Origin: Myrica gale
Taxonomy: Eukaryota > Streptophyta > Magnoliopsida > Fagales > Myricaceae
Assembly: GCA_963930655.1 (NCBI GenBank)
Contig: OZ005611.1
Coordinates: forward strand, 1,123,501-1,187,500
Direction: 5' to 3'
Length of the DNA: 64,000 nt
The position numbers and the translations under genes are program-made. This document shows positions 1-11,004 of this stretch, in pieces (the stretch's first letter is position 1; each line of letters starts with the position of its first letter). Under the pieces are notes generated by a model. That model did no database searches. It was not told the origin of the DNA and saw only the letters and a program-made list of their open reading frames with translations.

Positions 1-793
1 TTATATTTTTTGTAGTGAAAAATAATGATTTGATGATAAGAGAGATTATATTGTAATTTTTTATTGTGTTAAAATTTTAAGATAAATAAAATTTTAATGT
101 GTAAACGGAGCAATTCTGGGTATCTTTCCTTAGGTTGGGCCTCCTGGATATGGGGCAGAGTGGAAATCTACTCCATCTCTAGTATAAACCGATACTACTC
201 TTGTTTCTTGTCAGAATATGTCACATGTGGACTTCAATATTCATGATTACAGGATGTTTGGGATATAATTTATAGTTAAAATATGTCCTATAAACTAAAA
301 GTAGATAATTCAAACCCAGTCCTTGAATAGGTAGAAAATGTAATTTAATCCCTTATTTGGTCCAGTTTCGAATATTGCTCCCTGATCTCCAGGTGACAAT
401 CAGGTCGTTGGTCGAGTCTCGAAGCGGTGTAGATCGGTCTCGTGTGCGTGTGAACAGAAGCTTCCTATGATCCACAGACCTCGTGGTTGGCCGAGACTAG
501 TGGGTTTTGATCATGGTCCAGTGGGGTCCTTGTCTCTTATTCGAATCTGAGTGGAAAGTGACAGCACAATCTGACGTCAAAGCAAAGAAAAACTCCCGCC
601 AACGACGCACGCCATTTCTTCAACCAGCCAACGCTGGCGAACAGAGACAAAACCCGACGATCCAGCAAACAATAGGATCACACAAAACATCCGCTGAGAG
701 AAAAAACCAAAAAAAAAAAAAAACTCAGGAAATTAGAACAGAGAGAGATCCTGCTCTCGAAGCTTCCAGTGAAGAACCAAAAGGGCGAAGGAG
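1..793. other. 5' flank of the prolyl 4-hydroxylase gene
   Basis: No coding region is recognised here. The last 250 bases before the start codon at 794 are purine-rich and contain an A-run near 709-722, which fits a 5' untranslated leader. An open frame at 507-797 overlaps the start codon and has low-complexity, K/R/E-rich content, so it is treated as leader sequence. No clear TATA box could be assigned. Confidence 0.4.
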
Positions 794-3700
794 ATGAAAG
801 GCAAAGCTCAGAGATCCAAAACTAAGTTAGGGCTACCGGTTGTCATCCTCATATGCTCCCTTTTCTTCCTTGCCGGTTTCTTTTTTTCCACGCTCCTCTC
901 TCAGGTTTTTCTCTCCTCTCAAGGATATAGAGATGTTTATAATGTAGCGTATGCAAGTAGTATAATAACTTGTGCAATTGTTCCTGGGACTGTTGGATTT
1001 TTGACCTCGTTGACAGGGTATGCCTAGGGTTAGACCAAGGTTGAGGGCGCTTGAATTGGTCGAGGAGGAGGAGGAGGAGGCGGGAGAGGGTTCATTGCCG
1101 AACGGCGAAACCGGAGAAGCGTTGGTTAATGCGATTCCTTTTCAGGTAGGTATACTCGACTCCCTCTGTCTAGCGATTTCCCGCTTCATCTATTGCCCTT
1201 ATAGAATTGCGATTAATGAAAATTTGACTCCAGCGATTAATGCTGTGTTTTGGCTATTGATAGTGGAACGATGGAAGTCGAGTAAAATATTATTAGTCAA
1301 TTTGATGCGAGAGGTTTCCTGACATGTTGAGTAAAATTAAAGGAGTGGGTTTTGGGGTTGCGCTTGGTCTTGAATTCCAATGTTGCCAATTAGAAAGTTA
1401 GTTCATTACTAAAAAATTGGATTCCAAACGGGGTTTTGCTCCAAATGAACATATCAACTACGAAATTTTTTGAACTAAAGGCTACTGAGATCAAGGCTCT
1501 CATAATTTGCCAGCACTGATAGCTGAAGAATTGGTTCGTGAATATTCTTTAAGGGATATCTTCTACAACAACAAAAAGAACGAATATTTCAAGATTTCGC
1601 ATCTAATTAAATTGTAGAGGAATACAAGGATCCCCTTGATGTTATTGTTGTTTTTGTATTTGTGAATGCAGGTTTTAAGTTGGCAACCGCGAGCTCTATA
1701 CTTCCCAAATTTTGCAACAGCAAAACAATGTGAAGCCATAATTGAAATTGCAAAAGCAAACCTTAAACCATCCCTTTTGGCTCTGCGAAAGGGGGAAACT
1801 ACTGAGAACACGAAGGGGACTAGGACAAGGTATCTTTATATCTTGCAGATTCGATCCTATTTTAATTATGAGATGTTAGACAACTGCGTCTCCTACTCCT
1901 TTACGTTTCTAAAAATGATTAATGATGATATGGATAGTACCTATGTAGAATGACAGACCATGGTATTCTAGTAGCTTTTGGGTCATCGCACTGCCTGGAT
2001 TTACACTTTACATTGTCCTACTCTTTTATTTTCTTGTTTGTATGATTACACTTTTCTGAAATAATGTTTTCTAGTGCATTTGCTTCATATCTTTGCCTCA
2101 ATTAGGTTTTTTAAGATCACACCTGCATTTATTAATTTTCAGAAGCTAGCCTGTCTTTGCATCAAGGATTTCTGTGCAAATTGGCTATCTTAATTTTGTT
2201 AGTTTACCTATTTGGAAACAGCTCAGGCACATTTATTAGTGCATCAGAGGACAAAACTGGAGTCTTGGAACTTATTGAGCGAAAAATTGCTCGGGCTACA
2301 ATGCTCCCGAGAACCCATGGAGAGGTACGTTTTGTTATTGGATTATTGCCTGTTTAGAACATTTCTGGAAATGTTGATGCACATTGAAAAGCAAATGGAT
2401 TTTATGGTTCATACTGATCTATATGCTACTTTAGTTTTACTGATACATTTTTCAATTTCATGATGAAATTAGAAGAGATGAGCTAAGTATGTTCTTATAG
2501 TTCTAGATTTTGGTGATACTTGAAAACATTTCAGCTATGTGATGCCTAGATTTTCATAATTTCTCTGTGTGCCAAATTTACTGGAGCCACCAGAGGATGC
2601 TATCGATCATAATTGCTTTATAACATATGTACATAGACGTGCATGGTGGTACACTTCCATTCGTGGCTTTATAGCATAAAAAGATATTGCTCAACCAAAG
2701 CTAACTCATAAAAAGTAGGCGGACATTTACACTTTAAGACAGAACTTTTGCAGTCTGAGTCTTAAACAAGACATTATCGCTGCAAACTTTTCTGTACCAT
2801 TGATGTGGGAATTTCGAAAGACTAGCCCACATTTGCTTCCTTGTAGGGCGAGGGTTGGGCAAATTCTTATATTAGTTTTGGAGTGGTGGAGTAGAGGCAA
2901 TGTCTTTTCTCATCTATTAGGGATTTTAAGAGCTATAATTTCAAGGCAAATAAACCTAATCTTGAAGACCTGAAATCCATGAAAAAAATGGTGGAAGCAA
3001 CAAGTTAGGAACTACAAATGTCAATGAGGGGATAATTTGGTGAGGTACATCTGCCTGGGAAAAAGGTTATGGTTTAAGGTTTTTGAAAGATCTTCCAGTA
3101 ATGTTTGATGTTTGTGGTTGAGATAAAGCAAGGAAAGTCAAAATTGCCTTGCAGTCATCAGGATCGTGGAGTGCAATTTGAGGCAGTAAATATTTGACTG
3201 CTTCATATTTTGGTTGGATTGTTCTAGATGAGGCAACTGTAACATGTGGAAATCTTCTTTTGACACCTGTGAATCCCCTCTTCTAAGGTGAAAGGCTACA
3301 AGGCAAGTTGCATTTATGAAATGGCACTTCCCCCATAACCCTCAATTTCAGCAGCCTATTTACTTTTAAAAAGGCTTACTCTCTCTCTCTCTCTCTCTCT
3401 CTTTCAAAGTAACTTTTTCCCTTTTTTTCTTGCTCTTTTTCAGTTTTCCACTGTCTAAGCAAGAGGACTGTTATGAATTACTTTCCTGGCACCTAAGTGA
3501 TTTAGGTTCTAGTTCCATGGGAGAGTTATTCTGCTTTTGACCACCTTAGCCATGCTGACAATCCCTTATTAACATCACGCTGGTAACTTAATGAAGCTGG
3601 CTAGCAAAGCAAGTCGTATCACCTACATCTTGTCTGAAGGGTTTTACTCTATGGACCAACTTGGTTGCAGACCAACTTGGCTGCCCGGTTGTTTCTACCT

Positions 3701-5992
3701 CCAGGAAATCAAATAAGATTGTGCATGTTTCCTGTTAATTTGAAAAAGAAAAAAGAAAAAGCCTGGTTCCATAACCACAACATGAATTGGAATTCTTTAA
3801 TAGTTCTCAAGTATAGGTGTAACTTTTATTATATTCTGCCTTTTTAATCTCCTAAGAACAAATTTAGCCTATCTCAGTTTTCTCAATTGTGTTTGAATAC
3901 TCTGTCTCTGCGTAGAAATTTGAAGTAGTTAACCTATTAGTATGGGGCAATTCTTAATCATTCTGGGTCATAAAGACTTATGTCCATATTGCAGGCATTC
4001 AACGTATTGCGGTATGAACTTGGGCAGAAGTATGATTCTCATTACGATGCGTTCAACCCTACTGAATATGGCCCACAACAGAGCCAAAGGGTAAACATCT
4101 CCATCGTCCTGTTGTTGTTTATTTGTGTCACCGCATTCAGGCTTCTGTATTTACTGCTTCACTGCTTCTAGTCTGGGAGAAGAGGAATATCGAGCTTTAT
4201 AGATGTTCTTCTTCATTGCTCTGTGTAGAGACCATGATTCCATACTTACTTTGATTGTAAAGGTTTGTTTTTCCTGTTTTTGCCCCTAAATAAGCAGCTC
4301 ACCACCGAGTCATGATAGCTCCAAGTCTATAATTAAGTTGTGAAACGGATAAAATGCTAGGATCTGCAAAAGGGCAGTTTTTTTTTTAATCTCAAGGTTC
4401 TTAAGATTTCTCGCATATATTCTTCCTTATGAAATGGTCAATGCTCATGATCCATGTTGTCACACATAACTTCTCAGGTTGCTTCCTTCTTGTTGTATTT
4501 ATCGAATGTTGAAGAGGGTGGAGAGACCATGTTTCCATTTGAGGTAAATGAAGAAGTTTCATGTTTGGGGAAACATCATAGTGCACCTTATATTTAGAGA
4601 GTAAAATCAAAGTGCCCCACTCAAGTTCTAATTTGTCTGATTATACCCCCTATTGCAAAAAAAATCAATTGTCGCCCACTGTTCGATTTGGCCGTTAAAC
4701 ATTTGGAATGATTGAAGTAACCCTCCAAGAAAAAATTACTATAAACATTGAGGACTCCAAAAAAATTAAAATAATATATAAATTAAAACTTTAAATACTA
4801 TTCCTATTTCATTTTTCAATTTTATTCATTGTTTGTGTTTTTTTCTAATTTTGTTTTGAAGGGGCATTTTGGTCATTCCACAAAACTTTTGTATGATTTA
4901 AAGGCAAAATCAAACGGTGGGCGACGATTGATTTTTTTTTTTTTTCACTTAAGGGGTGTAATCAAACAAGTTGAAATATTAGGGGGACACTTTGATTTAA
5001 CCTCCTAAATATGGGGCGTACTATGATGTTTCCATTTCATGTTTTTTCATATTATTTCTTCTTATTCTTTCGTAAAACCAATGGTTCTGTTGTGAGATGG
5101 TCACCCTGTTGTTTTGATTGCAGAATGGCTCAAATATGGGTATAGGCTATGATTACAGAAAGTGTATAGGTTTAAAAGTGAAGCCACGGCAAGGTGACGG
5201 ACTTCTATTTTATTCAGTGTTTCCGAATGGCACAATTGACCGGGTAATGGTCCTGTTCTTTAAATTACATGATGCATGTGTGCAGTCTCACTGTCCTTGT
5301 AAACGCTGAGTCTTCAAATATTGATAATATAAAAGAATCATAAAACTCAGTTTCGGATCTCCAAAAGTTGTTTCCTGCAAATAGTCACTCCCTATTATCT
5401 TCCAGTAGCAAGTAATTGCTGGCACTCGCCTGCATGTAATAGCTTGCTATTGTTTTCTCACTTACATTGATTATGCTCGTAGGCATTGCAGGTTGATTGT
5501 TTCAATTGGCTCGAGAAAGTTTAGTTACTGTTTCTTTTCACTTTGATGTTATTTACTTCTTTTTGGACAGACTAACCCCATAAATTGATTTAAATTTTGT
5601 AGATGAAGCTTATATATAAGAACTCAATATGCCTTGGCTATTACGTTGTTCATTTAGTTCAAGTCAACATGACCAATGAGTTTTGTGTTTCCCTCCTTTT
5701 AATCCTTGCATTAGTTTAATCTTTGCCAAGGTGGTGGAACAGAGGTTGCAGTCCCAATAATCTTCTATTCTGCTCTTTTTTAGCTTTTCCCAAACCCCAC
5801 CCATCTTCCCCCTCTACCGTGTCAACCTTATCGGTGGCCACTAATCTTCCCCATCCACTTCACGTGGTTTGTTTTCTCATCTTTGGTTGTTAAACATGTA
5901 TGCAGACATCTCTTCATGGAAGCTGTCCGGTGATCAAAGGTGAGAAATGGGTGGCTACGAAGTGGATTAGAGATCAAGAACAAGGAGACTGA
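794..5992 (+). CDS. P4H9: Prolyl 4-hydroxylase, P4H9-like, intact eight-exon gene
   Basis: Exons: 794-904, 1017-1145, 1672-1829, 2222-2324, 3995-4090, 4478-4543, 5124-5243, 5906-5992. They join in frame to 289 codons, the usual size for plant membrane-anchored P4Hs. The enzyme is a 2-oxoglutarate/Fe(II) dioxygenase that hydroxylates proline in hydroxyproline-rich glycoproteins in the ER/Golgi. The N terminus has a short basic stretch and one hydrophobic signal-anchor (about residues 13-37). The catalytic half shows the iron-binding HxD in SHYDAF (exon 5), the distal His in SLHGS and the 2-oxoglutarate Lys in WVATKW (exon 8). A short 112-base intron splits exons 1 and 2; reading through it gives a false stop, so the spliced start at 794 is preferred. 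Intron 6 holds a MITE. All donors and acceptors are GT-AG. The P4H9 assignment rests on remembered similarity to Arabidopsis At4g33910. Confidence 0.93.
3380..3402. repeat. (CT)n microsatellite in P4H intron 4
   Basis: About eleven uninterrupted CT dinucleotides lie inside the long fourth intron of the prolyl 4-hydroxylase gene. Confidence 0.9.
4567..5034. mobile_element. Long-TIR MITE, Mutator-like, in P4H intron 6
   Basis: The two ends are inverted copies of each other over roughly 100 bases: the left begins GGGGAAACATCATAG and the right ends CTATGATGTTTCCA. Subterminal blocks (AAATCAAAGTG, CAATTGTCGCCCAC) recur in reverse complement near the right end. The element is flanked by a perfect 10-base direct repeat TTTCATGTTT at 4557-4566 and 5035-5044. 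Long TIRs with a 9-10 base duplication are the Mutator/MULE hallmark. At about 468 bases with no coding frame it is non-autonomous. It lies in a spliced intron and should not affect the protein. Confidence 0.8.
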
Positions 5993-6739
5993 TTTTTGAA
6001 CTTTTTTCTTGTAGAAAGCGTCCATATGATTGCTTCTTGATTTACAGTTTTGATGAATACGTGTTCTAAAGGGGGGACAGGTCCCTGAATAAAGAAACGA
6101 GACTCTTGTCCACATATTTTCTAAGATACCTAATCGTGTATGTCTGGTTTCTTTAAATCGCCATGTGATCACTGAGACTGTTCAGTTCTTAGGGTTTTTG
6201 GCAAAATACATGCTCAAAAAGAGGGCATTCAAAGGAAACATCCTAACTTAAGGATTCTTAGAAAATGATTTCACTCTGAAATTCCTAAAATAATTACCAC
6301 ATTAAATATCTAATCCAATATAATGTTGTGATAACTGATCGCGTCTAACATAACCGCTTGAGCACATAATCGCATGGGAGTTTGGTTACTGTTGTGCTGA
6401 ACATGTTGAGCGACGGAGAAGTTGGAGATCGACGGTTGTAGTTAAACACATCGTTTAAAATATTCAAAACATTTTAATTGATGTGGCTCAATCTGAGCCC
6501 TTTAATTTTAAAACTTTTAATCTCAATTGTTGCTTAGATATCTAATCCGCTCTTTCAAGGACCGTTTGAGCAACTGAAGCCCTGTCTACTTCCCATCCAG
6601 AACTCAAATTCTCTTCCCAAATCCCTCTCAAATTCTGCAATCTACACTCCCTCCGATCCGTCTCCATTATTTTCTTCCAACTTCATTCCGTTCTGGATAC
6701 TTCATCCGTAACTCAAATCGTATCCTACGAAGGTTCCTG
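5993..6739. other. Spacer between P4H and the decayed coiled-coil gene
   Basis: Holds the P4H 3' untranslated region and presumably the promoter and leader of the next gene; the C/T-rich stretch from about 6580 to 6735 looks like a plant 5' leader. No coding region or repeat was recognised. Confidence 0.4.
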
Positions 6740-8102
6740 ATGGATCTCGGCTGCTTGGACTTGGGCTGCATCTCTGTGACAGATAAGCACTGCTCCGAGG
6801 TGTTCGCTGCTAAATCGGATAGTAGAGACGACAATGTGAGCGAGACCGCCAAAGCAAGCTCCAGGATCGGAAAGGTAAAAGTCTTTGTTTTTCGTTTTTC
6901 AAGATCGAGAATAAAGAATATTTTACATCTTTCTTGCTTGATTTTCTTTTGCGGTATTGCGGCGGATTAGATGAGTTTAGTTCCCAAGGGGAAGGGATTC
7001 AGCTTGGTGTTTGGATACTATCATTTCAAAACCCTGAATAAATTTACTCAAGCGCAATGCTTCGGTTCTGTGTTCCTTCATCTTTCGCAGTCTTCGGTTT
7101 TAGGCTAGTTTGAAATCGCAAGTACCCGAGCAACTGAGAAGCATTACTTGAGTAAATTTTGGACCGTGTTGTATGGATTTTAAGGAATATGAAGTCATTT
7201 CCGTTTGATTACTTCCGTTTGTGATTGGATTAGAATTGCATGGCCGCATTCAAATATCGCGGTTCTGCATTTTGATCTAGCCAGTGTTTTCCGTTCTTTT
7301 TTTTTCCTCTCTTTTATTTTCAATCTCGGATGTAAGTAAATTTTCTTCTCATTTGGATGCTGATGAATCAAGATCCTCGTTGTAAGAACAACATAAGCTT
7401 GCGAGAATCGGTCAATTGCCACGAGGATAAAGGAGTATAATTATAATGAAAAAGTCAACAGACATATCCACATTTCATAAGCAAGACATTATTGTTGCTG
7501 GATTGAAAAGTTGAAAAAATGCTTACTTTTTAGTTTGTTTTCTGAATTTTGAGATTGATGAGGGAGCGTGTTCAAGTCACTGATTATTTTTAGTTATTTT
7601 AGTTGTTCCGATTGAAATGAATCATCTTATAGGCCAGTCATCGCTAAAAGTCTTGTTGTGTACATAGATTAATGTTAGTAATGCTGTATGAATTTTCATA
7701 TTTGAAGCCTGGGCCTTTGCTGGTAGATGTTGTATGCAGGATCCTGTAATTGTACGAAATGCATTGTCTTATTTGAGATGGCTTTTCCAAGTTATTTGTT
7801 TGTGTAATTAATCATTTTGTCTTGAGTCTTACAATTTCTTTTATTTTCCCTTTTTGGGGAGTGTAGAAATTTATTTATCTTTGCTTTTTCCCTGAATGGT
7901 GCAGAATAAACTGCTGAAAGAGCCAGGCCAATCAACATCTAATACTCTTAACAAATTTACTTAACAAATTAAGAAGCCATCTCATCGAAAAAGTTCTCCA
8001 CTCAACTGGTTCCCGCGCAAAAAAAAATGGATTCCTACTTAAAAAGGAAAATTAAAAAGCTGCAGGTTGTGCATAGATGATGTGTTCTTCTTTCCGACGG
8101 CT

Positions 8103-8127
8103 CCCCCCCCCCCCAAAAAAAAAAAAA
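8103..8127. repeat. C12-A13 homopolymer pair
   Basis: A run of about twelve C followed directly by about thirteen A lies in the second intron of the decayed coiled-coil gene. Run lengths in such tracts are prone to sequencing error. Confidence 0.7.
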
Positions 8128-8708
8128 ACTTATTAATTATTCTTCTTTTTGCAACAATATATCTAATTACTTCAGGAAGTAGGTGGCATGAATTTAACTC
8201 TTGACGAGACCCTAGGTGATTCTAATCCACATTACTCAAAAGTCCTGAGAGAAAAAAATGGCAGCAAGAGAAGCTGCACACAAGGCCATGGAGGCTCGAA
8301 AGGCTGCTCTAGTGGAAGCATCTTGGTGTCGAATACTACGAGCAGCCAGGTAATCTTTTGTATGGAAGTGTATTTGAATACTTGTGTTTTTTTCCTCGTA
8401 CTAAATAAACTTCGATTACACCTTTTAGGATCCAAAGCACAGAGGCAGAAGTCCAGTTGTTGAAAGCAGAGATATCTGCAGCAGAAGCTTTTGAAGCAGC
8501 CACAGCAATAGGAGTTATCATGTATGACACGCCAAATTGCCCACGGAAGCCGTGTCAAATAGAGACATCCGCTGTTAAGGGAGGAGGATCGACTACTCAT
8601 AAAGTCACTGCATCTTTCGAAACTGCATTTGAAGTAGACAAAGAAGTAGCTGCAGCTGTCAAAACTGCATTAATTAGGCTTGCAAATTGCGCTACTTTTA
8701 ATAGGGAT

Positions 8709-8753
8709 GAATTTGAAGAACTGCAGAAAAAAAAAAAGAATTTGAAGAACTGC
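8709..8753 (+). mobile_element. Micro A-tract insertion with 16-base target duplication
   Basis: GAATTTGAAGAACTGC occurs at 8709-8724 and again, identically, at 8738-8753, separated only by AG plus an A11 run. This is the footprint of target-primed reverse transcription that copied almost only a poly(A) tail. It lies in exon 4 of the decayed coiled-coil gene, adds 29 bases and shifts its frame. Confidence 0.6.
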
Positions 8754-10117
8754 TTCTGAAAATCAGTCAGAACCCAGACAGTGGTGAAAACAACCAGGAA
8801 TTATCAGAGAGTTCTCTTCTGAATGTGAATCAGAAACTGGGTCAGAACTTGAAAATGCTTCTCATAAAGATGGATTTTTTCCTCAAGATATTGATTGTAA
8901 GCTGCCAGTTCCAGAGCTGAGACAGAAAAAACAGGAAAAGGCAGTCTTTTGAAAGATTAAATTTCAAAAAGCTAGTGGAGATGATGCTTGAGTGGCTTGG
9001 ATGTTTGCATGAAGATGAACTTTCCTCTCTTGCCACTATAGTTGCAACTTGTGGTCTCAATGCTGCTTTGGCTGATGTACAAACCAGCAATTTGCATGAT
9101 CCAGAATCCTCTGATTATAGCTCCACTGCGGCACTCAATTTTCCGCAAAGAATGTCTTCTATGGAAGCTGGAAACCACGAGTCTTTCTTGAATGGGCAGC
9201 CGAAGGAAGCAAGTTGAGTCAGAAGCCCCAAGTCTTGACAAGTTCTTGATTAAGCATGTGACCAAACTTGAAAGAGAGGTGTGGGAAGCAAAAGTAGCAG
9301 AAAGAACGAGTCAGGGGGCGAGAAGAATGGTGGTAAAAATGATAGAAATTCATCTGAGTTTGTTCCCGATTTGGGAGATTTACTTATTAAGCATTGTTTC
9401 AAAACTTGAACAGGAAATTGAAGAAGCCAAAAGGAATAATGGGAAGACATTTGAGATGAATGACAAAAGATCAAAAGGAGTGCCAAAGGGGGTTTTTGGT
9501 CTCACAAATCAAGATGTTCCAGAAGTTCCAAGCCTAGATAAGGTTCTAGTGAAGCATGTCTCCAGACTTGAAAAGGAGGTTCAAGAAGCAAAGAACAGAA
9601 GAATCAATGAATCAGATAAAGGGGACAGAGTTGTTAGCGTCAAGACAAAAGTTGACTCGTCTTCCTTACATGCGGAATTAAAGGAAATTGTATACTCTGA
9701 TGGAGGGATAGAGGAAAAAGAAAACATAGACTCAAATAACGTAGTTCCTACAATTTCTGAAATTGACCAAGAGGAATTTGGTGTGGGTACTGGTGAGCCT
9801 TCATTGCAGATTGGACAATTGAATCTGAATGCTGCAGAATTACTTTCACTTCACGCAAAAAAGACTCAAACTAAAGAGTCCGAGGATAGCTTAGACAAGA
9901 AATTGCTCAATGCCAGTTCAAGAAACAGGACGGAAAAACTTTAACAGATTGTGAGAGCTTGGAAAAAATTCTAGTAAAGCATGTCTCCAGACTGGAGAAA
10001 GAGAAAATGAGGTTCAGTTCAAAGGACGAAGTAGGGAAGGAGACTGAAACTAAAATGCATTCTCAGATGAATCAACAAGGTGGTCTGGCCCAAATTTTGG
10101 TTAAGCATGAATCAAGA

Positions 10118-10665
10118 CTCGAGAGTAGGGCTGAACAAAACCGGACCGCAGACCGGACCGGAAAACCGGACCGAATTTGCGGTCCGGTCCGGTTTTAATT
10201 TTTTAAAAGCGATCCGGTCCGGACCGGATTGAATTGAAGGACCGGATTTATCCGGTCCGGTCCGGGTCATACCTTTATTAAATGCGGACCGGACCAGACC
10301 GCATTTAATATCTTTTTAAAAAATTTTAATTTTTTATATATACTATTACTGTCTACTGTGCAGTAGGCACACTGCGCGCAGTGGGTGCCTACTGCGCAGT
10401 AGCACACTGCACTGCGCAGTAGGCACACTGTGCAGTGCAGTAGCACTGCCTAATGCGCAGTGTGCGCCCCGTTCGAAATTTTAAATTATTTTTTTTTATA
10501 AAAAATATTAAATCCGGTCTGGACCACTTAAAAAAGTGGTCCAGACCGGACCGCATTTTATAAAACCGTCGCATTGCATGTCCCGCAAACATCAATCAAA
10601 CATATAAGACAAATATAAGACAACCGGAAATGCGGTCATTTCCGGTTTTCAGCCCTACTCGAGAG
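10118..10665. mobile_element. hAT-type MITE inserted in a coding exon
   Basis: The element occupies 10126-10657 and is flanked by a perfect 8-base duplication CTCGAGAG (10118-10125, 10658-10665). Termini are TAGGGCTGAA and TTCAGCCCTA. An 8-base duplication with a TAGGGCTG end is typical of hAT elements. It has no transposase frame. The interior is built of two repeat kinds: CCGGTCCGG-type palindromes on both arms (10140-10310, 10510-10650) and a central array of ACTGCGCAGT-type units (about 10360-10460). It interrupts the codons for HESRLE in the decayed coiled-coil gene; host coding sequence resumes right after the second duplication. Confidence 0.9.
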
Positions 10666-11004
10666 AGAGAAGATAGTTGCCACTCAACAACCAGATGACC
10701 GGACTAGACCCTCTGTTTCTCGTAGGGAAGCAAGGGAGAGAGAGAGCTGCAAGAAGCATGGGGAGGCTTAAGTTTGGGGAACTCCATGAAATCTCGTCTC
10801 TCGAAACTCGAACGCGATAAGGTACATTCACGCTCAACGAAATACTTGCAATTCCTTGCATTAATTTTTCCTTCTAGGATTTTCATTTAGTTGTTTCTGC
10901 TATGCTCAAAGTTTTTTTTTCTTCTTGTTTCTTTCCGTTTTGTGCAGGCTGCTTGGATTAGAGCCGAGCAAGAGGAAAGGAAAAAGGCTACGAAGGACAT
11001 GTAA

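Larger units (their letters stand above)
6740..11004 (+). pseudogene. Decayed intron-containing gene for a plant coiled-coil-like protein with KHxSRLE repeats
   Basis: Exons can be traced by matching splice sites: 6740-6874 (starts MDLGCLDLGCISV), 7905-8065, 8176-8349, 8429-10821 and 10948-11004. The family is a plant-specific protein of unknown function, previously labelled myosin-heavy-chain-related; I cannot name it. The long fourth exon encodes repeats of the pattern LDKxLVKHVSRLEKEVxEAK, about five copies, typical of coiled coils. The reading frame is broken many times: an in-frame TAA in exon 2 just after NKFT, an extra A in the A-run of exon 3 near 8255, a 29-base insertion at 8709-8753, and further small shifts near 8815, 8925, 9200, 9290, 9395 and 9915. 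A hAT-type MITE also sits in the last repeat. Introns are kept, so it is not a processed copy. A-run length errors in the assembly could explain one or two breaks but not all. Confidence 0.8.

Noticed and set aside
794-1027. Read-through frame of P4H exon 1 as a separate 77-residue protein
   Set aside because: It crosses a GT-AG intron (905-1016); splicing joins it in frame to the conserved P4H sequence.
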